A stretch of 64,000 nucleotides of DNA from Flavobacterium ajazii (lineage in GTDB: Bacteria; Bacteroidota; Bacteroidia; Flavobacteriales; Flavobacteriaceae): NCBI RefSeq assembly GCF_010614725.1, contig NZ_JAAEHL010000002.1, forward strand, positions 434,001 to 498,000, read 5' to 3'. The translations under genes and the position numbers were made by a program. Under the pieces are notes generated by a model. That model made no database searches. It worked only from the letters and a program-made list of their open reading frames with translations, and was not told where the DNA came from. Below, in pieces: positions 26,221 to 35,138 of the stretch (the stretch's first letter is position 1; every line of letters begins with the position of its first letter).

Positions 26221-26267
26221 AAAAAAATGGGCGAATCAGCACACAGTTGATTCGCCCATTTTTTATT
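26221..26267. terminator. bidirectional rho-independent terminator
   Basis: AATGGGCGAATCA and TGATTCGCCCATT form a perfect stem flanked by an A7 run and a T6 run. It ends the exbB-exbD transcript, whose stop is at 26291, and would also block read-through from the left. Confidence 0.9.
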
Positions 26268-26290
26268 GTGGTCACGCCCAAATGATTTTT

Positions 26291-26686
26291 TTACTTTGGA
26301 CTCGTAGCAATCACAAATTTCAAATTGTTCTTCACCCCTATCTGTAATACATCTACCAAATCCTGAACCTGTAAATTAAATGGGATACGAACTACAACGG
26401 TTTGCTGCTTATCGTCTCCAATTTTAGACATCAGGCTGGTTTCTAATTCTTCAAAAGCGACCGGCTGTTTGTCAATATAGAATTTTTTATCCTCAGTAAC
26501 CGATAAACTAATGAGCTGTTTATTGGTTTTTTCGTTTGCTTTTGCTTTCGGCAATGTCATTTTGATCACATTCGGATTTGCAAGCGTTGAAATTATCAGG
26601 AAAAACAACAACAGGAAAAACATAATATCACTTAACGACGATGTCGCCACCTCAGCATGAAATCTTCTTTTTCTCTTGATAGACAT
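26291..26686 (-). CDS. exbD: ExbD/TolR-family biopolymer transport protein
   Basis: The 131-residue protein has a basic cytoplasmic N-terminus, one membrane helix (about 17-37) that contains the essential Asp in SLSDIMFFLLLFFLI, and a periplasmic domain ending in KNNLKFVIATSPK. With ExbB it forms the proton-driven motor that energises TonB. It starts three bases after the exbB stop, so the two are co-transcribed. Confidence 0.93.
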   Translation of the reverse strand: MSIKRKRRFHAEVATSSLSDIMFFLLLFFLIISTLANPNVIKMTLPKAKANEKTNKQLISLSVTEDKKFYIDKQPVAFEELETSLMSKIGDDKQQTVVVRIPFNLQVQDLVDVLQIGVKNNLKFVIATSPK

Positions 26687-26689
26687 AGC

Positions 26690-27385
26690 TTATGCTCTTT
26701 GAATTATATTGACAAATTCTAATATCTGTTTCTGAATTTTTAAGGCAAAATCGTCAATTTTACCATTCAGAATATGGTACGCACTGTAGGCAATAATACC
26801 CACAATAAGTCCTGCACCACTACTGATCATTTTTTCGTACAATCCTCCGGAAATGTTTCCGATACTAATATTCTCGGTTACAGAAATGCTGTAGAAAATC
26901 TTGATTACTCCCGAAATAGTCCCAACAAACCCTAAGGTTGGCGCAATACCGGCAATAAGACCAAGATGTCCGAGGCGGCTTTCCATTTCGCCAATTTCAA
27001 TATCGGCAGCACGGTCCATATTCGATTCGATTTCAGCAATTGGACGCCCAATAACCAAAACGCCTTCTTTTAAAACATTTCCGGCAGACGTATTGCTTCT
27101 TTCTACAATAGATCTGGCCAGTTCAATATTTCCGGAATGCAGTTTATCTCCCACATCTTGCATCAAACGATTGTCAATTTTAGATGCCCTTGTGATATAT
27201 AAATAACGTTCTATGATAACGTAAATGGTATAAAATAATAAGATTGCAATTGGAATAAGAAACACACCTCCTTTTAAAATAAATCCTAAAACTGAAATTT
27301 CGGTATTGGGTGCAATTTTTTCGATAACTACGTTAGATGCAGCGTTTGTGATAGTATCTGTCTGTAATTGAATGAAGCTAAACAT
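26690..27385 (-). CDS. exbB: ExbB/TolQ/MotA-family proton channel protein
   Basis: The 231-residue protein has three membrane helices (about 34-52, 138-160 and 182-202) with the large cytoplasmic loop expected of ExbB. The GLIAGIAPTLGFVGTISGVIKIF segment is the conserved MotA/TolQ/ExbB core. It is the first gene of a two-gene operon with exbD and faces away from folC (start codons 129 bases apart). Confidence 0.93.
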   Translation of the reverse strand: MFSFIQLQTDTITNAASNVVIEKIAPNTEISVLGFILKGGVFLIPIAILLFYTIYVIIERYLYITRASKIDNRLMQDVGDKLHSGNIELARSIVERSNTSAGNVLKEGVLVIGRPIAEIESNMDRAADIEIGEMESRLGHLGLIAGIAPTLGFVGTISGVIKIFYSISVTENISIGNISGGLYEKMISSGAGLIVGIIAYSAYHILNGKIDDFALKIQKQILEFVNIIQRA

Positions 27386-27513
27386 ATATTAATTCTGGTT
27401 TATTATAATTAATTCTAAAAAATATTTGAAATTTGCAATAAAGATAATTTTCGCTCTATTATTAAACTAATAAAATCGAAAATTATTTCAATTAACCGCT
27501 ATTTTATTCGAAA

Positions 27514-28740
27514 ATGAACTATCAGGAAACTACCCACTGGATGTTTAATCAATTGCCCATGTATCAGCTTCAGGGGGCTTCAGCATACAAAGAAGACTTA
27601 ACCAATATCAGGCTGCTGGCGACGCATTTGGGCAATCCGCAGAACAGGTTAAAATGCATTCACGTGGCAGGAACGAACGGAAAAGGTTCTACTTCGCACA
27701 TGCTTTCTTCTGTTTTGCAGGAAGCAGGATACAAAGTTGGTTTGTACACTTCACCACATTTGAAAGATTTCAGGGAAAGGATCAAAATAAACGGAGAAGA
27801 AATTTCGGAAGATTTTGTTATTGAATTTATTGCAAAACACAAAGATTTCTTTGAAGCAAACGATATGAGTTTTTTCGAGATGTCAGTTGGACTGGCTTTT
27901 GACTATTTTGCTTCAAAAAAAGTTGACATTGCTGTTATCGAAGTTGGATTAGGCGGAAGACTTGACGCTACAAATATTATTACCCCCTTAGTTTCGGTAA
28001 TTACAAATATTGGTTTAGATCATACCCAGTTTTTAGGAAACACGCTGGAAGCAATTGCGGGCGAAAAAGCCGGAATTATCAAACCGAACGTCCCGGTGGT
28101 TATTGGCGAATATACACCGGAAACTCAGCCTGTTTTTTTAGCTAAAGCAAAAGAAAACCAGGCAGACATTTATTTTTCATCGGATTTGATTTCTGAAGTT
28201 TTCCCTTCTGATTTGATTGGCGATTATCAGTTTCATAATAAAAAAACAGTTCAGCAGACGATTGTAATTCTAAACAATCAGACTGATTTTAAAATTTCGA
28301 CCGAACAGTTAAAAGAAGGTCTATTGCATGTTGTAAAAAATACAGGCCTGCAGGGAAGATGGCAGCAACTGGGCGAAAATCCAAAAATCATCTGCGATAC
28401 CGCACACAATAAACATGGATTAACGGTTGTCATGAACCAGCTTCAAAATGAAAAATATGAAAAACTGCATATTGTTTTGGGTGTTGTAAATGATAAAGAT
28501 TTAGATGCTATTCTGCCTTTATTTCCAAAAGAAGCGCAATACTATTTCTGCAGTCCGAATTCTTCGAGAGGTTTACCTGCCGAAACCTTAAAAAATGCCG
28601 CGGAAAAATACGATTTAGAAGGAGAAAAATATGATTCGGTTGAAATCGCTTTCGCGGAAGCAAAGAAAAATGCTGCCAAAAATGATTTTATTTACGCTGG
28701 TGGAAGCACTTTTGTTGTAGCCGAATTGCCTTTAAATTAA
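27514..28740 (+). CDS. folC: bifunctional folylpolyglutamate/dihydrofolate synthase
   Basis: The 408-residue Mur-ligase-like enzyme adds glutamate to folates with ATP. It shows the ATP loop HVAGTNGKGSTSHML near residue 50, the SPHLKDFRERIKING motif that binds dihydropteroate, the VGLGGRLDATNII block with Mg-binding residues, the ITNIGLDHTQFLG segment, and the C-terminal ICDTAHNKHG. Length and motif order are standard. Confidence 0.95.
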   Translation: MNYQETTHWMFNQLPMYQLQGASAYKEDLTNIRLLATHLGNPQNRLKCIHVAGTNGKGSTSHMLSSVLQEAGYKVGLYTSPHLKDFRERIKINGEEISEDFVIEFIAKHKDFFEANDMSFFEMSVGLAFDYFASKKVDIAVIEVGLGGRLDATNIITPLVSVITNIGLDHTQFLGNTLEAIAGEKAGIIKPNVPVVIGEYTPETQPVFLAKAKENQADIYFSSDLISEVFPSDLIGDYQFHNKKTVQQTIVILNNQTDFKISTEQLKEGLLHVVKNTGLQGRWQQLGENPKIICDTAHNKHGLTVVMNQLQNEKYEKLHIVLGVVNDKDLDAILPLFPKEAQYYFCSPNSSRGLPAETLKNAAEKYDLEGEKYDSVEIAFAEAKKNAAKNDFIYAGGSTFVVAELPLN

Positions 28741-28850
28741 AAACAGTTCTTTTTTATCTAAAAAAGTTTCAAAAACACTTTTAATAACAAATTCATAAAC
28801 AGGGAGATAAAATTTATTTAAAAAAAGTTTTATTTTTTTAATTGATTTTG

Positions 28851-28881
28851 TTTGCAGAACTCAAAAACTAGCGTATATTTG
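28851..28881 (+). promoter_or_regulatory. promoter of tRNA-Val
   Basis: TTTG (28851-28854), a 19-base spacer and TATATTTG (28874-28881) match the Bacteroidota consensus closely. The expected start is about 28887, 33 bases before the mature tRNA. Confidence 0.7.
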
Positions 28882-28919
28882 CACTCGCAATCACGAAATG
28901 ATAGCAGCCTAGTAAAAAA

Positions 28920-28994
28920 GGGCGATTAGCTCAGCTGGTTCAGAGCACCTCGTTTACACCGAGGGGGTCGGGGGTTCGAACCCCTCATCGCCCA
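28920..28994 (+). tRNA. tRNA-Val (anticodon TAC)
   Basis: The 75-base cloverleaf has acceptor arms GGGCGAT (28920-28926) / ATCGCCC (28987-28993), discriminator A, a D-arm GCTC..GAGC, anticodon stem CCTCG/CGAGG with loop TTTACAC giving anticodon TAC, and T-arm GGGGTTCGAACCCC. CCA is not encoded. Its 3' end is the integration site of the island that follows. Confidence 0.95.
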
Positions 28995-28995
28995 C
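28982..28995 (+). repeat. left attachment core (attL)
   Basis: CCCTCATCGCCCAC, the 3' end of tRNA-Val, is repeated exactly at 59018-59031. The integrase gene begins 271 bases downstream. Confidence 0.85.
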
Positions 28996-29017
28996 AAGTT
29001 TAAAAACAAATGGTTTC

Positions 29018-29052
29018 AAAATCCGATAAATCTTAAGATTTATCGGATTTTT
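29018..29052 (+). terminator. island-borne terminator behind tRNA-Val
   Basis: AAATCCGATAAATC and GATTTATCGGATTT form a near-continuous palindrome with a T-run. It lies just inside the left end of the island and replaces the tRNA's own terminator, which was displaced to 59036. Confidence 0.85.
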
Positions 29053-29107
29053 GCTTTTGCGCATATACCAAATTATTCATTCAATCTTAATTGGAAAGGG
29101 ACAAAAT

Positions 29108-29141
29108 CGAGACCCTGAAAATTTTAGCATTTAGGGTCTCG
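29108..29141. promoter_or_regulatory. sub-terminal integrase-type repeat pair, left end
   Basis: CGAGACCCT (29108-29116) and its exact inverse AGGGTCTCG (29133-29141) flank 16 bases. The direct copy sits in a 15-mer (CAAAATCGAGACCCT, 29102-29116) that recurs exactly at 58945-58959 near the right end. Placement inside both ends suggests arm-type binding sites for the integrase or an accessory protein. Confidence 0.55.
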
Positions 29142-29266
29142 CTAAATCTTCTCAATCCTTGTAAACAGTCGTACTATCAACCAGTTCAATGCTTGTTCAG
29201 AATACGTACATCTTGTTTGTTATTATTTAGAAAATTAAATTGAATACTAATTAAAAGGTCACCACA

Positions 29267-30502
29267 ATGAAAGCAAAAATCACGCTACACATTTATGCAA
29301 AAACCACAAAAGCTAATACAGCTGGACAATTACCAATTTATATTCGATTAACTGTTGACGGCCAACGTTTCGAATTTAGTTCCAAGAAATTCATTGAAAA
29401 ATCCAAATGGTCTCCGGAATTATCCAAAATGAAAGGAAGCTCGGAAGAAGCCAGAACAATAAATAATTATCTAGATTTAATGAAATCGAAAGTTTTTGAC
29501 ATTCAAATGGAGCTAATCCATAAAAACGAAGAATTATCCCTGGAGAATTTCAAGTCCAGAATATTAGGAACCCATCAGCGTGAGCGAATGATAATTCCAA
29601 TTTATCAAAATCACAATAATAAAATCGAAGAACTTATTGGAAACGGCTATGCTTATGGAACACTGGAACGCTTCAAAATATCTTTGAAACACCTGCAAGA
29701 ATTCATTTTGTGGAAATACAATATTTCAGATATTAGTATCAATAAAATTGATTACGCTTTTGTAACTGAATTTGAATTCTACTTGCGAAGCGTTAAAAAA
29801 TGCAATAATAATACTGCTGTGAAATATGTTAGGAACTTCAGAAAAGTAATCAAAATTTGTTTAGACAATGATTGGTTGGATAAAAATCCTTGTAGTCGAT
29901 ACGAAGGAAAAATGAAAGAAGTAGAACGAGATTTTCTTACTGAAGAAGAACTAAACAGAATTTACAATAAAAGATTTTCATCAGAACGACTAACTTTAGT
30001 GAAAGATATTTTTATATTCTCTTGTTACACCGGATTGGCTTATGTTGATGTAAAAGGTTTGAAGAAAGATCACATTGCAATAGGCATCGATGGCGAAAAA
30101 TGGATATTCAAAAACCGTCAAAAGACAGATACCAAATCAAAAATTCCAGTACTGCCAATTGCCCAAGAAATCATTCAAAAATACGCTAGTCACCCTAAGT
30201 GCTTAAACGAGAATACTATTTTACCCATTTTGACCAATCAAAAAATGAATGCTTATCTCAAAGAAGTTGGAGATTTATGTGATATTTCAAAAGAAATTAC
30301 TTTCCATATGGCTCGACACACTTTTGCTACTTCGGTAACACTTACAAACGGCGTTCCTATTGAAACGGTAAGCAAAATGCTTGGTCATAAAAACATTCAA
30401 ACTACTCAACATTATGCTAAAATTTTAGACCAAAAAGTAAGTGAGGATATGCAGGTTTTGAGAGATAAACTAACTATTAATATTGGCAGAAAGATAGTGT
30501 AA
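29267..30502 (+). CDS. site-specific tyrosine recombinase (island integrase)
   Basis: The 411-residue protein has an N-terminal arm-binding domain (about 1-100), a SAM-like core-binding domain (about 105-210) and a C-terminal catalytic domain. H347 and R350 in HMARHTFATS, H374 in MLGHKN and Y383 in TTQHYAKI are visible. The usual first catalytic Arg is replaced in CYTGLAYVDVKGL, as in Bacteroides CTnDOT-type integrases, which also depart at this position. It would integrate and excise the 28982-59031 element at the tRNA-Val 3' end. AAAGGTCACCACAA just before its ATG recurs at 56735. Confidence 0.93.
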   Translation: MKAKITLHIYAKTTKANTAGQLPIYIRLTVDGQRFEFSSKKFIEKSKWSPELSKMKGSSEEARTINNYLDLMKSKVFDIQMELIHKNEELSLENFKSRILGTHQRERMIIPIYQNHNNKIEELIGNGYAYGTLERFKISLKHLQEFILWKYNISDISINKIDYAFVTEFEFYLRSVKKCNNNTAVKYVRNFRKVIKICLDNDWLDKNPCSRYEGKMKEVERDFLTEEELNRIYNKRFSSERLTLVKDIFIFSCYTGLAYVDVKGLKKDHIAIGIDGEKWIFKNRQKTDTKSKIPVLPIAQEIIQKYASHPKCLNENTILPILTNQKMNAYLKEVGDLCDISKEITFHMARHTFATSVTLTNGVPIETVSKMLGHKNIQTTQHYAKILDQKVSEDMQVLRDKLTINIGRKIV

Positions 30503-30576
30503 ATATTTTCTAATATTTAAGACCGCTATTTTTAGGATTTATTATAAATTTAGCTTTTTTAAAATGAAAATAGATA

Positions 30577-31560
30577 ATGAAAAAACGTTTTTATCTACAC
30601 GCCTTAATTTCATCGCCTATTCTTGCTATTTACGGTATTAGTCCTTTATATATCTTTAATATATATTCAGTAAAATATTTTTTTTTCACGCTTTTAGGAG
30701 CAACAATTAACAATTTGATTTTTTGGATTATTAACATAGTCCTGATTTTATATTTGCAAAATTCAAAAAAATGGTTTGTATGTCTGCTAAGCTATCTTAT
30801 TACACTTTCTGTTATTCCCCTGCGAACATATTTACTAAATATTTTTAAATTAACCTCCGTTTTTGATTTATTAGATGTTTATTATCTATACCCTGCAGTA
30901 TCGTCTATCGCAATAAATACAATTATTTTAATGATATGTAATTCCATTATAATGTCTCAAAAGAAAAAAAGCATTGAATTTAAATTAGAACATCTCAAGG
31001 TAGAACAACTTGAAGCCCAAAAACAAGTTTTAATACAACAATTACAACCTCATTTTTTATTCAATTCACTTAGTGTTTTAAAATCATTGATTAAAGTGGA
31101 TAATGAAAAGGCGGAAAATTATGCAATTAAACTTTCAGATTTTTTACGATATTCTGTAGAATCACATAAGACAAATACCGTGACTGTAGACGAAGAATTA
31201 AAATTCACAAAGGATTTTGTTACGCTTCAAAAAGTACGTTTCGAAGATGCTTTCATTTTTCAGTGTGATTTACCAGACGAAATTTTGCAAAAGAAAATCC
31301 CCGTTCTTGCTCTTCAAACCTTAGTTGAAAATGCTATAAAGCACAATTATTTTACTGAAAAAAGACCTCTTCTTATAAAAGTTGCTTATGATAATGATTG
31401 TATAAGTGTAAGTAATAATAAGGCTTCTATAAAAGTAACTGAACGAACTTCTACCGGATTATCAAATCTTAACAGAAGGTATGAAATTATAACAGGAAAG
31501 CCCATTGAAATATTAGATACTGAAAATTCATTTTGTGTTACATTACCATTAATTAGCTGA
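30577..31560 (+). CDS. LytS/YehU-type sensor histidine kinase
   Basis: The 327-residue protein has four hydrophobic segments in the first 125 residues, a short coiled linker (about 132-152), and the His-kinase domain of the LytS type with H159 in LQPHFLFNSLSVLKSL. A short ATPase domain with VPVLALQTLVENAIKHN as N-box follows. It lacks a periplasmic sensor domain, so the signal is probably sensed in or at the membrane. Its stop codon abuts the start of a LytTR response regulator, its evident partner. Confidence 0.9.
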   Translation: MKKRFYLHALISSPILAIYGISPLYIFNIYSVKYFFFTLLGATINNLIFWIINIVLILYLQNSKKWFVCLLSYLITLSVIPLRTYLLNIFKLTSVFDLLDVYYLYPAVSSIAINTIILMICNSIIMSQKKKSIEFKLEHLKVEQLEAQKQVLIQQLQPHFLFNSLSVLKSLIKVDNEKAENYAIKLSDFLRYSVESHKTNTVTVDEELKFTKDFVTLQKVRFEDAFIFQCDLPDEILQKKIPVLALQTLVENAIKHNYFTEKRPLLIKVAYDNDCISVSNNKASIKVTERTSTGLSNLNRRYEIITGKPIEILDTENSFCVTLPLIS

Positions 31561-32324
31561 TGAGAATTTTAATTATTGAAGACGAAAAGATTACAGCAAA
31601 AGATTTAGCAAAAACGATTTTGTCTGTAGAACCCGATGCTGAAATAGTAGGTTTTTTGCATTCTATTGAGGATGCTTTACTGTTTTTTCAACAGGATCAA
31701 AATATTGATTTAATCTTTTCTGACATCGAATTAGGTGATGGTTTGAGTTTTGAAATCTTTGAAATGGCAAACATTTCAATACCTGTAATCTTTTGTACTG
31801 CTTATAATGAATACGCATTAGAAGCATTTAAAGCATTTGGAATTGATTATATCTTAAAACCTTTCAGTAAAAATACAGTAGGTAATGCACTCCAAAAATA
31901 CTTTACAATCAAAGATAAGTTCTCTGTTAGAAACAATGAATATAGCAACTTAATTAGTATCTTAAAAAATAATTTGAATTCTTTAAAATTACCATCAATC
32001 ATAATTCAGCAAAAAGATAAAATTTTACCAATAAATGGTGAAAATATTGCCCTATTCTATATAGAAAATGATTATGTTTTTGCATATACTTTTGAACAAA
32101 AAACATTTATTATTTCGCAGAAATTGGATTCCTTGGAAAAAACTTTTTCCCCAGTTTTTTTTAGGGCAAACCGCCAGTTTTTAATAAACCGTAAAGCGGT
32201 AAAAGATGCTTCACATCATTTTAACAGAAAAATATTAGTGAATCTTACTCTCCCATTTAATTATCAAATTATAATTGGTAAATTAAAAGTTACTTCTTTT
32301 ATCGACTGGTTATCGATTTCTTAA
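31560..32324 (+). CDS. LytTR-family response regulator
   Basis: The 254-residue protein has a receiver domain with acidic pocket IIEDEK, phospho-acceptor D55 in LIFSDIELGDG and a conserved Lys in YILKPF. A C-terminal LytTR DNA-binding domain (about 150-250) shows YIENDYVFAYTFEQKTFII, FFRANRQFLINRKAV and FNRKILVNL. It overlaps the kinase gene by one base. The DUF2147, TolC and pump genes that follow on the same strand are its likely targets. TGTCC-N5-GGACA lies just downstream. Confidence 0.92.
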   Translation: MRILIIEDEKITAKDLAKTILSVEPDAEIVGFLHSIEDALLFFQQDQNIDLIFSDIELGDGLSFEIFEMANISIPVIFCTAYNEYALEAFKAFGIDYILKPFSKNTVGNALQKYFTIKDKFSVRNNEYSNLISILKNNLNSLKLPSIIIQQKDKILPINGENIALFYIENDYVFAYTFEQKTFIISQKLDSLEKTFSPVFFRANRQFLINRKAVKDASHHFNRKILVNLTLPFNYQIIIGKLKVTSFIDWLSIS

Positions 32325-32353
32325 GTTGTGTTCCGTCCTCTTTAAACCTAATT

Positions 32354-32368
32354 TGTCCATTTCGGACA
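32354..32368. promoter_or_regulatory. small palindrome before the first DUF2147 gene
   Basis: TGTCC-N5-GGACA is a perfect dyad in the 103-base gap between the response regulator and the DUF2147 gene. It could be an operator. LytTR proteins usually bind direct repeats, so the binding protein is uncertain. Confidence 0.3.
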
Positions 32369-32427
32369 TATTGTTATTTCATAGCTCATTTTAGTTGAGC
32401 AATTTTGCTTCATAAAATTTATAGTTT

Positions 32428-32805
32428 ATGATAGCAAAAAAAATTATTCTTGTAATTAGTGCCTTGTCACTAATGTGTTTCCAGACAATTAATCAAAATT
32501 CCAATATTTTACTTGGTAAATGGAAAGGAAAAAACGACTCTAAACTTTCTATTGAATTTTATTTGGGCAGCGATGGTGCTTATTATGGAAAAATAAATGA
32601 TCCAAATGATAAGTATCATGGAAAAACTATTTTTAAGAAAATGGTTTATAATGAGAAAGGAAAAAGTTTTTCAGGTATCCTAAACCCTGCCGATAAAGAC
32701 ATTACTCTTGATGCTTCAATTTATATTGAAAACAATAATAGCATAAAAGTAGTCGCAAAAAAATTATTGATAACTAGAGTGATTTATTGTTCAAAGGTTA
32801 ATTGA
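32428..32805 (+). CDS. DUF2147-family protein, copy 1
   Basis: The 125-residue protein has a hydrophobic N-terminus (AKKIILVISALSLMCF) that acts as a signal peptide. The DUF2147 beta-barrel pattern follows: ILLGKWKGKNDSKLSIEFYLGSDGAYYGKI, then GKTIFKKMVY, then LNPADKDITLDASIYIE and a final VVAKKLLITRVIYC. The family is periplasmic or surface-exposed with no known activity. A closely similar copy lies at 42323-42700, and the two flank the pump and hydrolase genes. Confidence 0.85.
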   Translation: MIAKKIILVISALSLMCFQTINQNSNILLGKWKGKNDSKLSIEFYLGSDGAYYGKINDPNDKYHGKTIFKKMVYNEKGKSFSGILNPADKDITLDASIYIENNNSIKVVAKKLLITRVIYCSKVN

Positions 32806-32807
32806 TA

Positions 32808-34103
32808 ATGAAGAAAACAATTGTATTACTTATGATATGTTATATATCAAACACCTATTCGCAAGAAAGATTTACGAGCCTTAATGCTGTTTTAGAATAT
32901 GCATCAAAAAACAGTCTAACACTCCAAGGTAATTCTATCAGATATAATCAAGCAAAAAAAAGAAAGTTAGCAGCTATTGTAGGAATATTGGATCCGTTAG
33001 GAGGAGGAAATTTATCTGCAATAAATAATTCAAAGTTACCCGTTACACTATTTCCTGATGTGAGCAATCCCGGAGTCTATAATGAAACAAAATTTGGCAA
33101 GAAATACAATACTTCATTTGAACAAAATATTAGTGTTAAACTTCTCAATTTAGAAGGATGGGAAAATCTGAGATTAGCAAAGATTAATTTAGATCTTACA
33201 AATTCTAATTCTCAAATTACAATAAAAGAACTTCAGGAAAACATTGCAAATAATTATTTTAATATTGTCTCATTGCAAATACAAAAAAAGAGCGCGTTAC
33301 AAAATCAAACTGTAGCAGATACACTTTATCAAATTGCATTAAATAAATATAATCTTAGCCTGGTAAAACAACAAGATGTAAATGATTCAAAAGCAAATTT
33401 TCTGAACACAAAAGAAAATGTAAATCAAATTGAATATTTGATTCAACAAAATTATTTAAGCTTAAAAAACCTTTGTGACATTCCGGAAGAAGAAGAAATT
33501 GTAATAGAAAACAATAATCCAGATTTTGTTCAAATTTTCAACCCTAATGTATTAGAAAACACCCTTAATCTTGATAATGCAATACTTAAAGAAAAATATG
33601 CATTAAGAAATTTCGAGCAAACCAAAAATTATACTTTACCAAATATTTCATTCATTTTTAATCAATCTTCTCAACGATATAGTGATCCATTCAAAGTGTT
33701 TGGAGGCACTTGGTATAAAAGTAGTTATATAGGTTTAAATTTTTCATTTTCGTTACCTATTAATGCTGGTAATATGGCTAAAAAGTTTAATGCAAAGTAT
33801 GAATATGAGCTAACCCAAAAAGCGACAAAGCAAGCTAGGATTAAATCCACTTTAAACGTTAGAAATCTTGAAAATGAATATAACAAGAACAAATCACAAT
33901 ATCAGTCTAATAATGAAATTTATATCCTAAGAAAAGATACTTACGAAAAAAACAAAAGACTATACATTTCTGGACAACAATCTCTGGATCAGACTTTAAA
34001 TAGTTTTAATGCAATGGTAAATGCTGAATATAATCTTATCTCATCAAAGATTAACATTCACTTAATTGAAGCAAGAATTGATATTAACAATAAAATCAGA
34101 TAA
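32808..34103 (+). CDS. TolC-family outer-membrane protein, first copy
   Basis: The protein is 431 residues from the ATG at 32808, with a signal peptide ending in NTYSQ. It has the repeated helical hairpins of outer-membrane efflux proteins, with FTSLNAVLEYASKNSLTLQGNSIRYNQAKKR at the start, LQKQDVND-like segments in the middle and GQQSLDQTLNSFNAMVNAEYNLISSKINI at the end. A TTG six bases upstream is also in frame but lies against the DUF2147 stop. This copy is more divergent than the TolC at 35139 and precedes the first TetR gene, so it may serve a different export system. Confidence 0.85.
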   Translation: MKKTIVLLMICYISNTYSQERFTSLNAVLEYASKNSLTLQGNSIRYNQAKKRKLAAIVGILDPLGGGNLSAINNSKLPVTLFPDVSNPGVYNETKFGKKYNTSFEQNISVKLLNLEGWENLRLAKINLDLTNSNSQITIKELQENIANNYFNIVSLQIQKKSALQNQTVADTLYQIALNKYNLSLVKQQDVNDSKANFLNTKENVNQIEYLIQQNYLSLKNLCDIPEEEEIVIENNNPDFVQIFNPNVLENTLNLDNAILKEKYALRNFEQTKNYTLPNISFIFNQSSQRYSDPFKVFGGTWYKSSYIGLNFSFSLPINAGNMAKKFNAKYEYELTQKATKQARIKSTLNVRNLENEYNKNKSQYQSNNEIYILRKDTYEKNKRLYISGQQSLDQTLNSFNAMVNAEYNLISSKINIHLIEARIDINNKIR

Positions 34104-34136
34104 AATGATGCTATTAACAACGAGTTTATGCAAACA

Positions 34137-34178
34137 AACGCCGATGTGTAAAAGGCGTTAGCAGATATGACTGCTAAC
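34137..34178 (+). other. two adjacent perfect hairpins after the first tolC
   Basis: AACGCC (34137-34142) / GGCGTT (34154-34159) and GTTAGCAG (34158-34165) / CTGCTAAC (34171-34178, 5-base loop) lie end to end, followed by an A-run. They may end or process the upstream transcript. There is no T-tract on the plus strand. Confidence 0.4.
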
Positions 34179-34190
34179 AAAAAAAGATAC

Positions 34191-34337
34191 ATGAAAGCTT
34201 TATTACATAACAAGACACTGAATGAAATTTTAAATTTTATAGCTATAAGTATGATTGTTTTGTTACTAAATTATTTCTTTTTCTATTGGGAAAAATTGTA
34301 CCGGGAATATTACTACTATGCCTCTTTCGGCCAATAA
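34191..34337 (+). CDS. 48-residue putative membrane peptide
   Basis: ATG at 34191 opens a 48-codon frame ending in TAA at 34335-34337. The product has one hydrophobic helix (about 13-31, NEILNFIAISMIVLLLNYFF) and an aromatic tail (YREYYYYASFGQ). It follows paired hairpins and precedes the TetR gene on the same strand. I do not recognise it, and it could be a chance frame in AT-rich DNA. Confidence 0.4.
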   Translation: MKALLHNKTLNEILNFIAISMIVLLLNYFFFYWEKLYREYYYYASFGQ

Positions 34338-34393
34338 GTCTAAATAAAATTATAAGAATCCATCAGTTATAAAAAATTCATTAAAAAAATAAT

Positions 34394-35026
34394 ATGCCTA
34401 CTATAATAGCAACTAAAAATCAAACTCTAATGAATACAGATATAGAGAAACATATACTGGAAGTAGCTAAAAAAGTTTTTTTAAAAAGAGGACTTGCGGG
34501 TACCCGATTACAAGAAATTGCTAATGAAGCTGGAGTTGGTCGTACTGCATTACATTATTATTTTAGAAATAAAGAAAAGCTATTTCAGGTTGTCTGGACC
34601 AAAGCTTTTGAACAAATCGCATCACGTGCAAACTTTGTTTTTAATCCAGACTCTTCAATTTTTGAAAAAATGAAACAATTTGTTGACGGGTATTTTGAGA
34701 GTGCTTTGCTACATCCGGAATATGACTTATTTATTCTAAGTGAGTTTAACCAAAACCCAAATATGATGAAAGATATATTTTTATCGGGTATGTCATTAGA
34801 TTCTTCTAATAGTTTATTGTATGAAATTGAGAAAGCTGTTAAAAACAATGAGCTTAAGGGAGATCCGGTACAGGTTTTAATAACATTACTTTCTTTATGT
34901 ATTCATCCCTTTGCAGGAAAATCTATAATACAAGTTTTATTAAATCTGAATGATGAAGAATTTTTAGAACTTATGAAAAACAGAAAGTATATTATTCATG
35001 AATTTATTGAGAAAAGCTTCAGATAA
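34394..35026 (+). CDS. TetR/AcrR-family regulator, first copy
   Basis: The 210-residue protein has the TetR helix-turn-helix at about residues 20-62: HILEVAKKVFLKRGLAGTRLQEIANEAGVGRTALHYYFRNKEKLF. An all-helical ligand-binding domain follows. It lies directly before tolC-adaptor-pump genes on the same strand, the usual place for the repressor of an RND operon. An in-frame ATG 48 bases downstream (MNTDIEKHIL) is an alternative and possibly better start. Confidence 0.88.
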   Translation: MPTIIATKNQTLMNTDIEKHILEVAKKVFLKRGLAGTRLQEIANEAGVGRTALHYYFRNKEKLFQVVWTKAFEQIASRANFVFNPDSSIFEKMKQFVDGYFESALLHPEYDLFILSEFNQNPNMMKDIFLSGMSLDSSNSLLYEIEKAVKNNELKGDPVQVLITLLSLCIHPFAGKSIIQVLLNLNDEEFLELMKNRKYIIHEFIEKSFR

Positions 35027-35138
35027 AATTTTAACAAAAAGAACGAATACCCCTTTTGTTTTTTTTTGCATACAATTCGACAAAATTGTCAAATAATAAT
35101 GATAGACATTTTAATCAAAACAATAATTTAAAAACAAC

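Noticed and set aside
32802..32807. TTG start for the first TolC-family gene
   Set aside because: The ATG six bases later (32808) directly begins the signal peptide and does not overlap the upstream stop codon.
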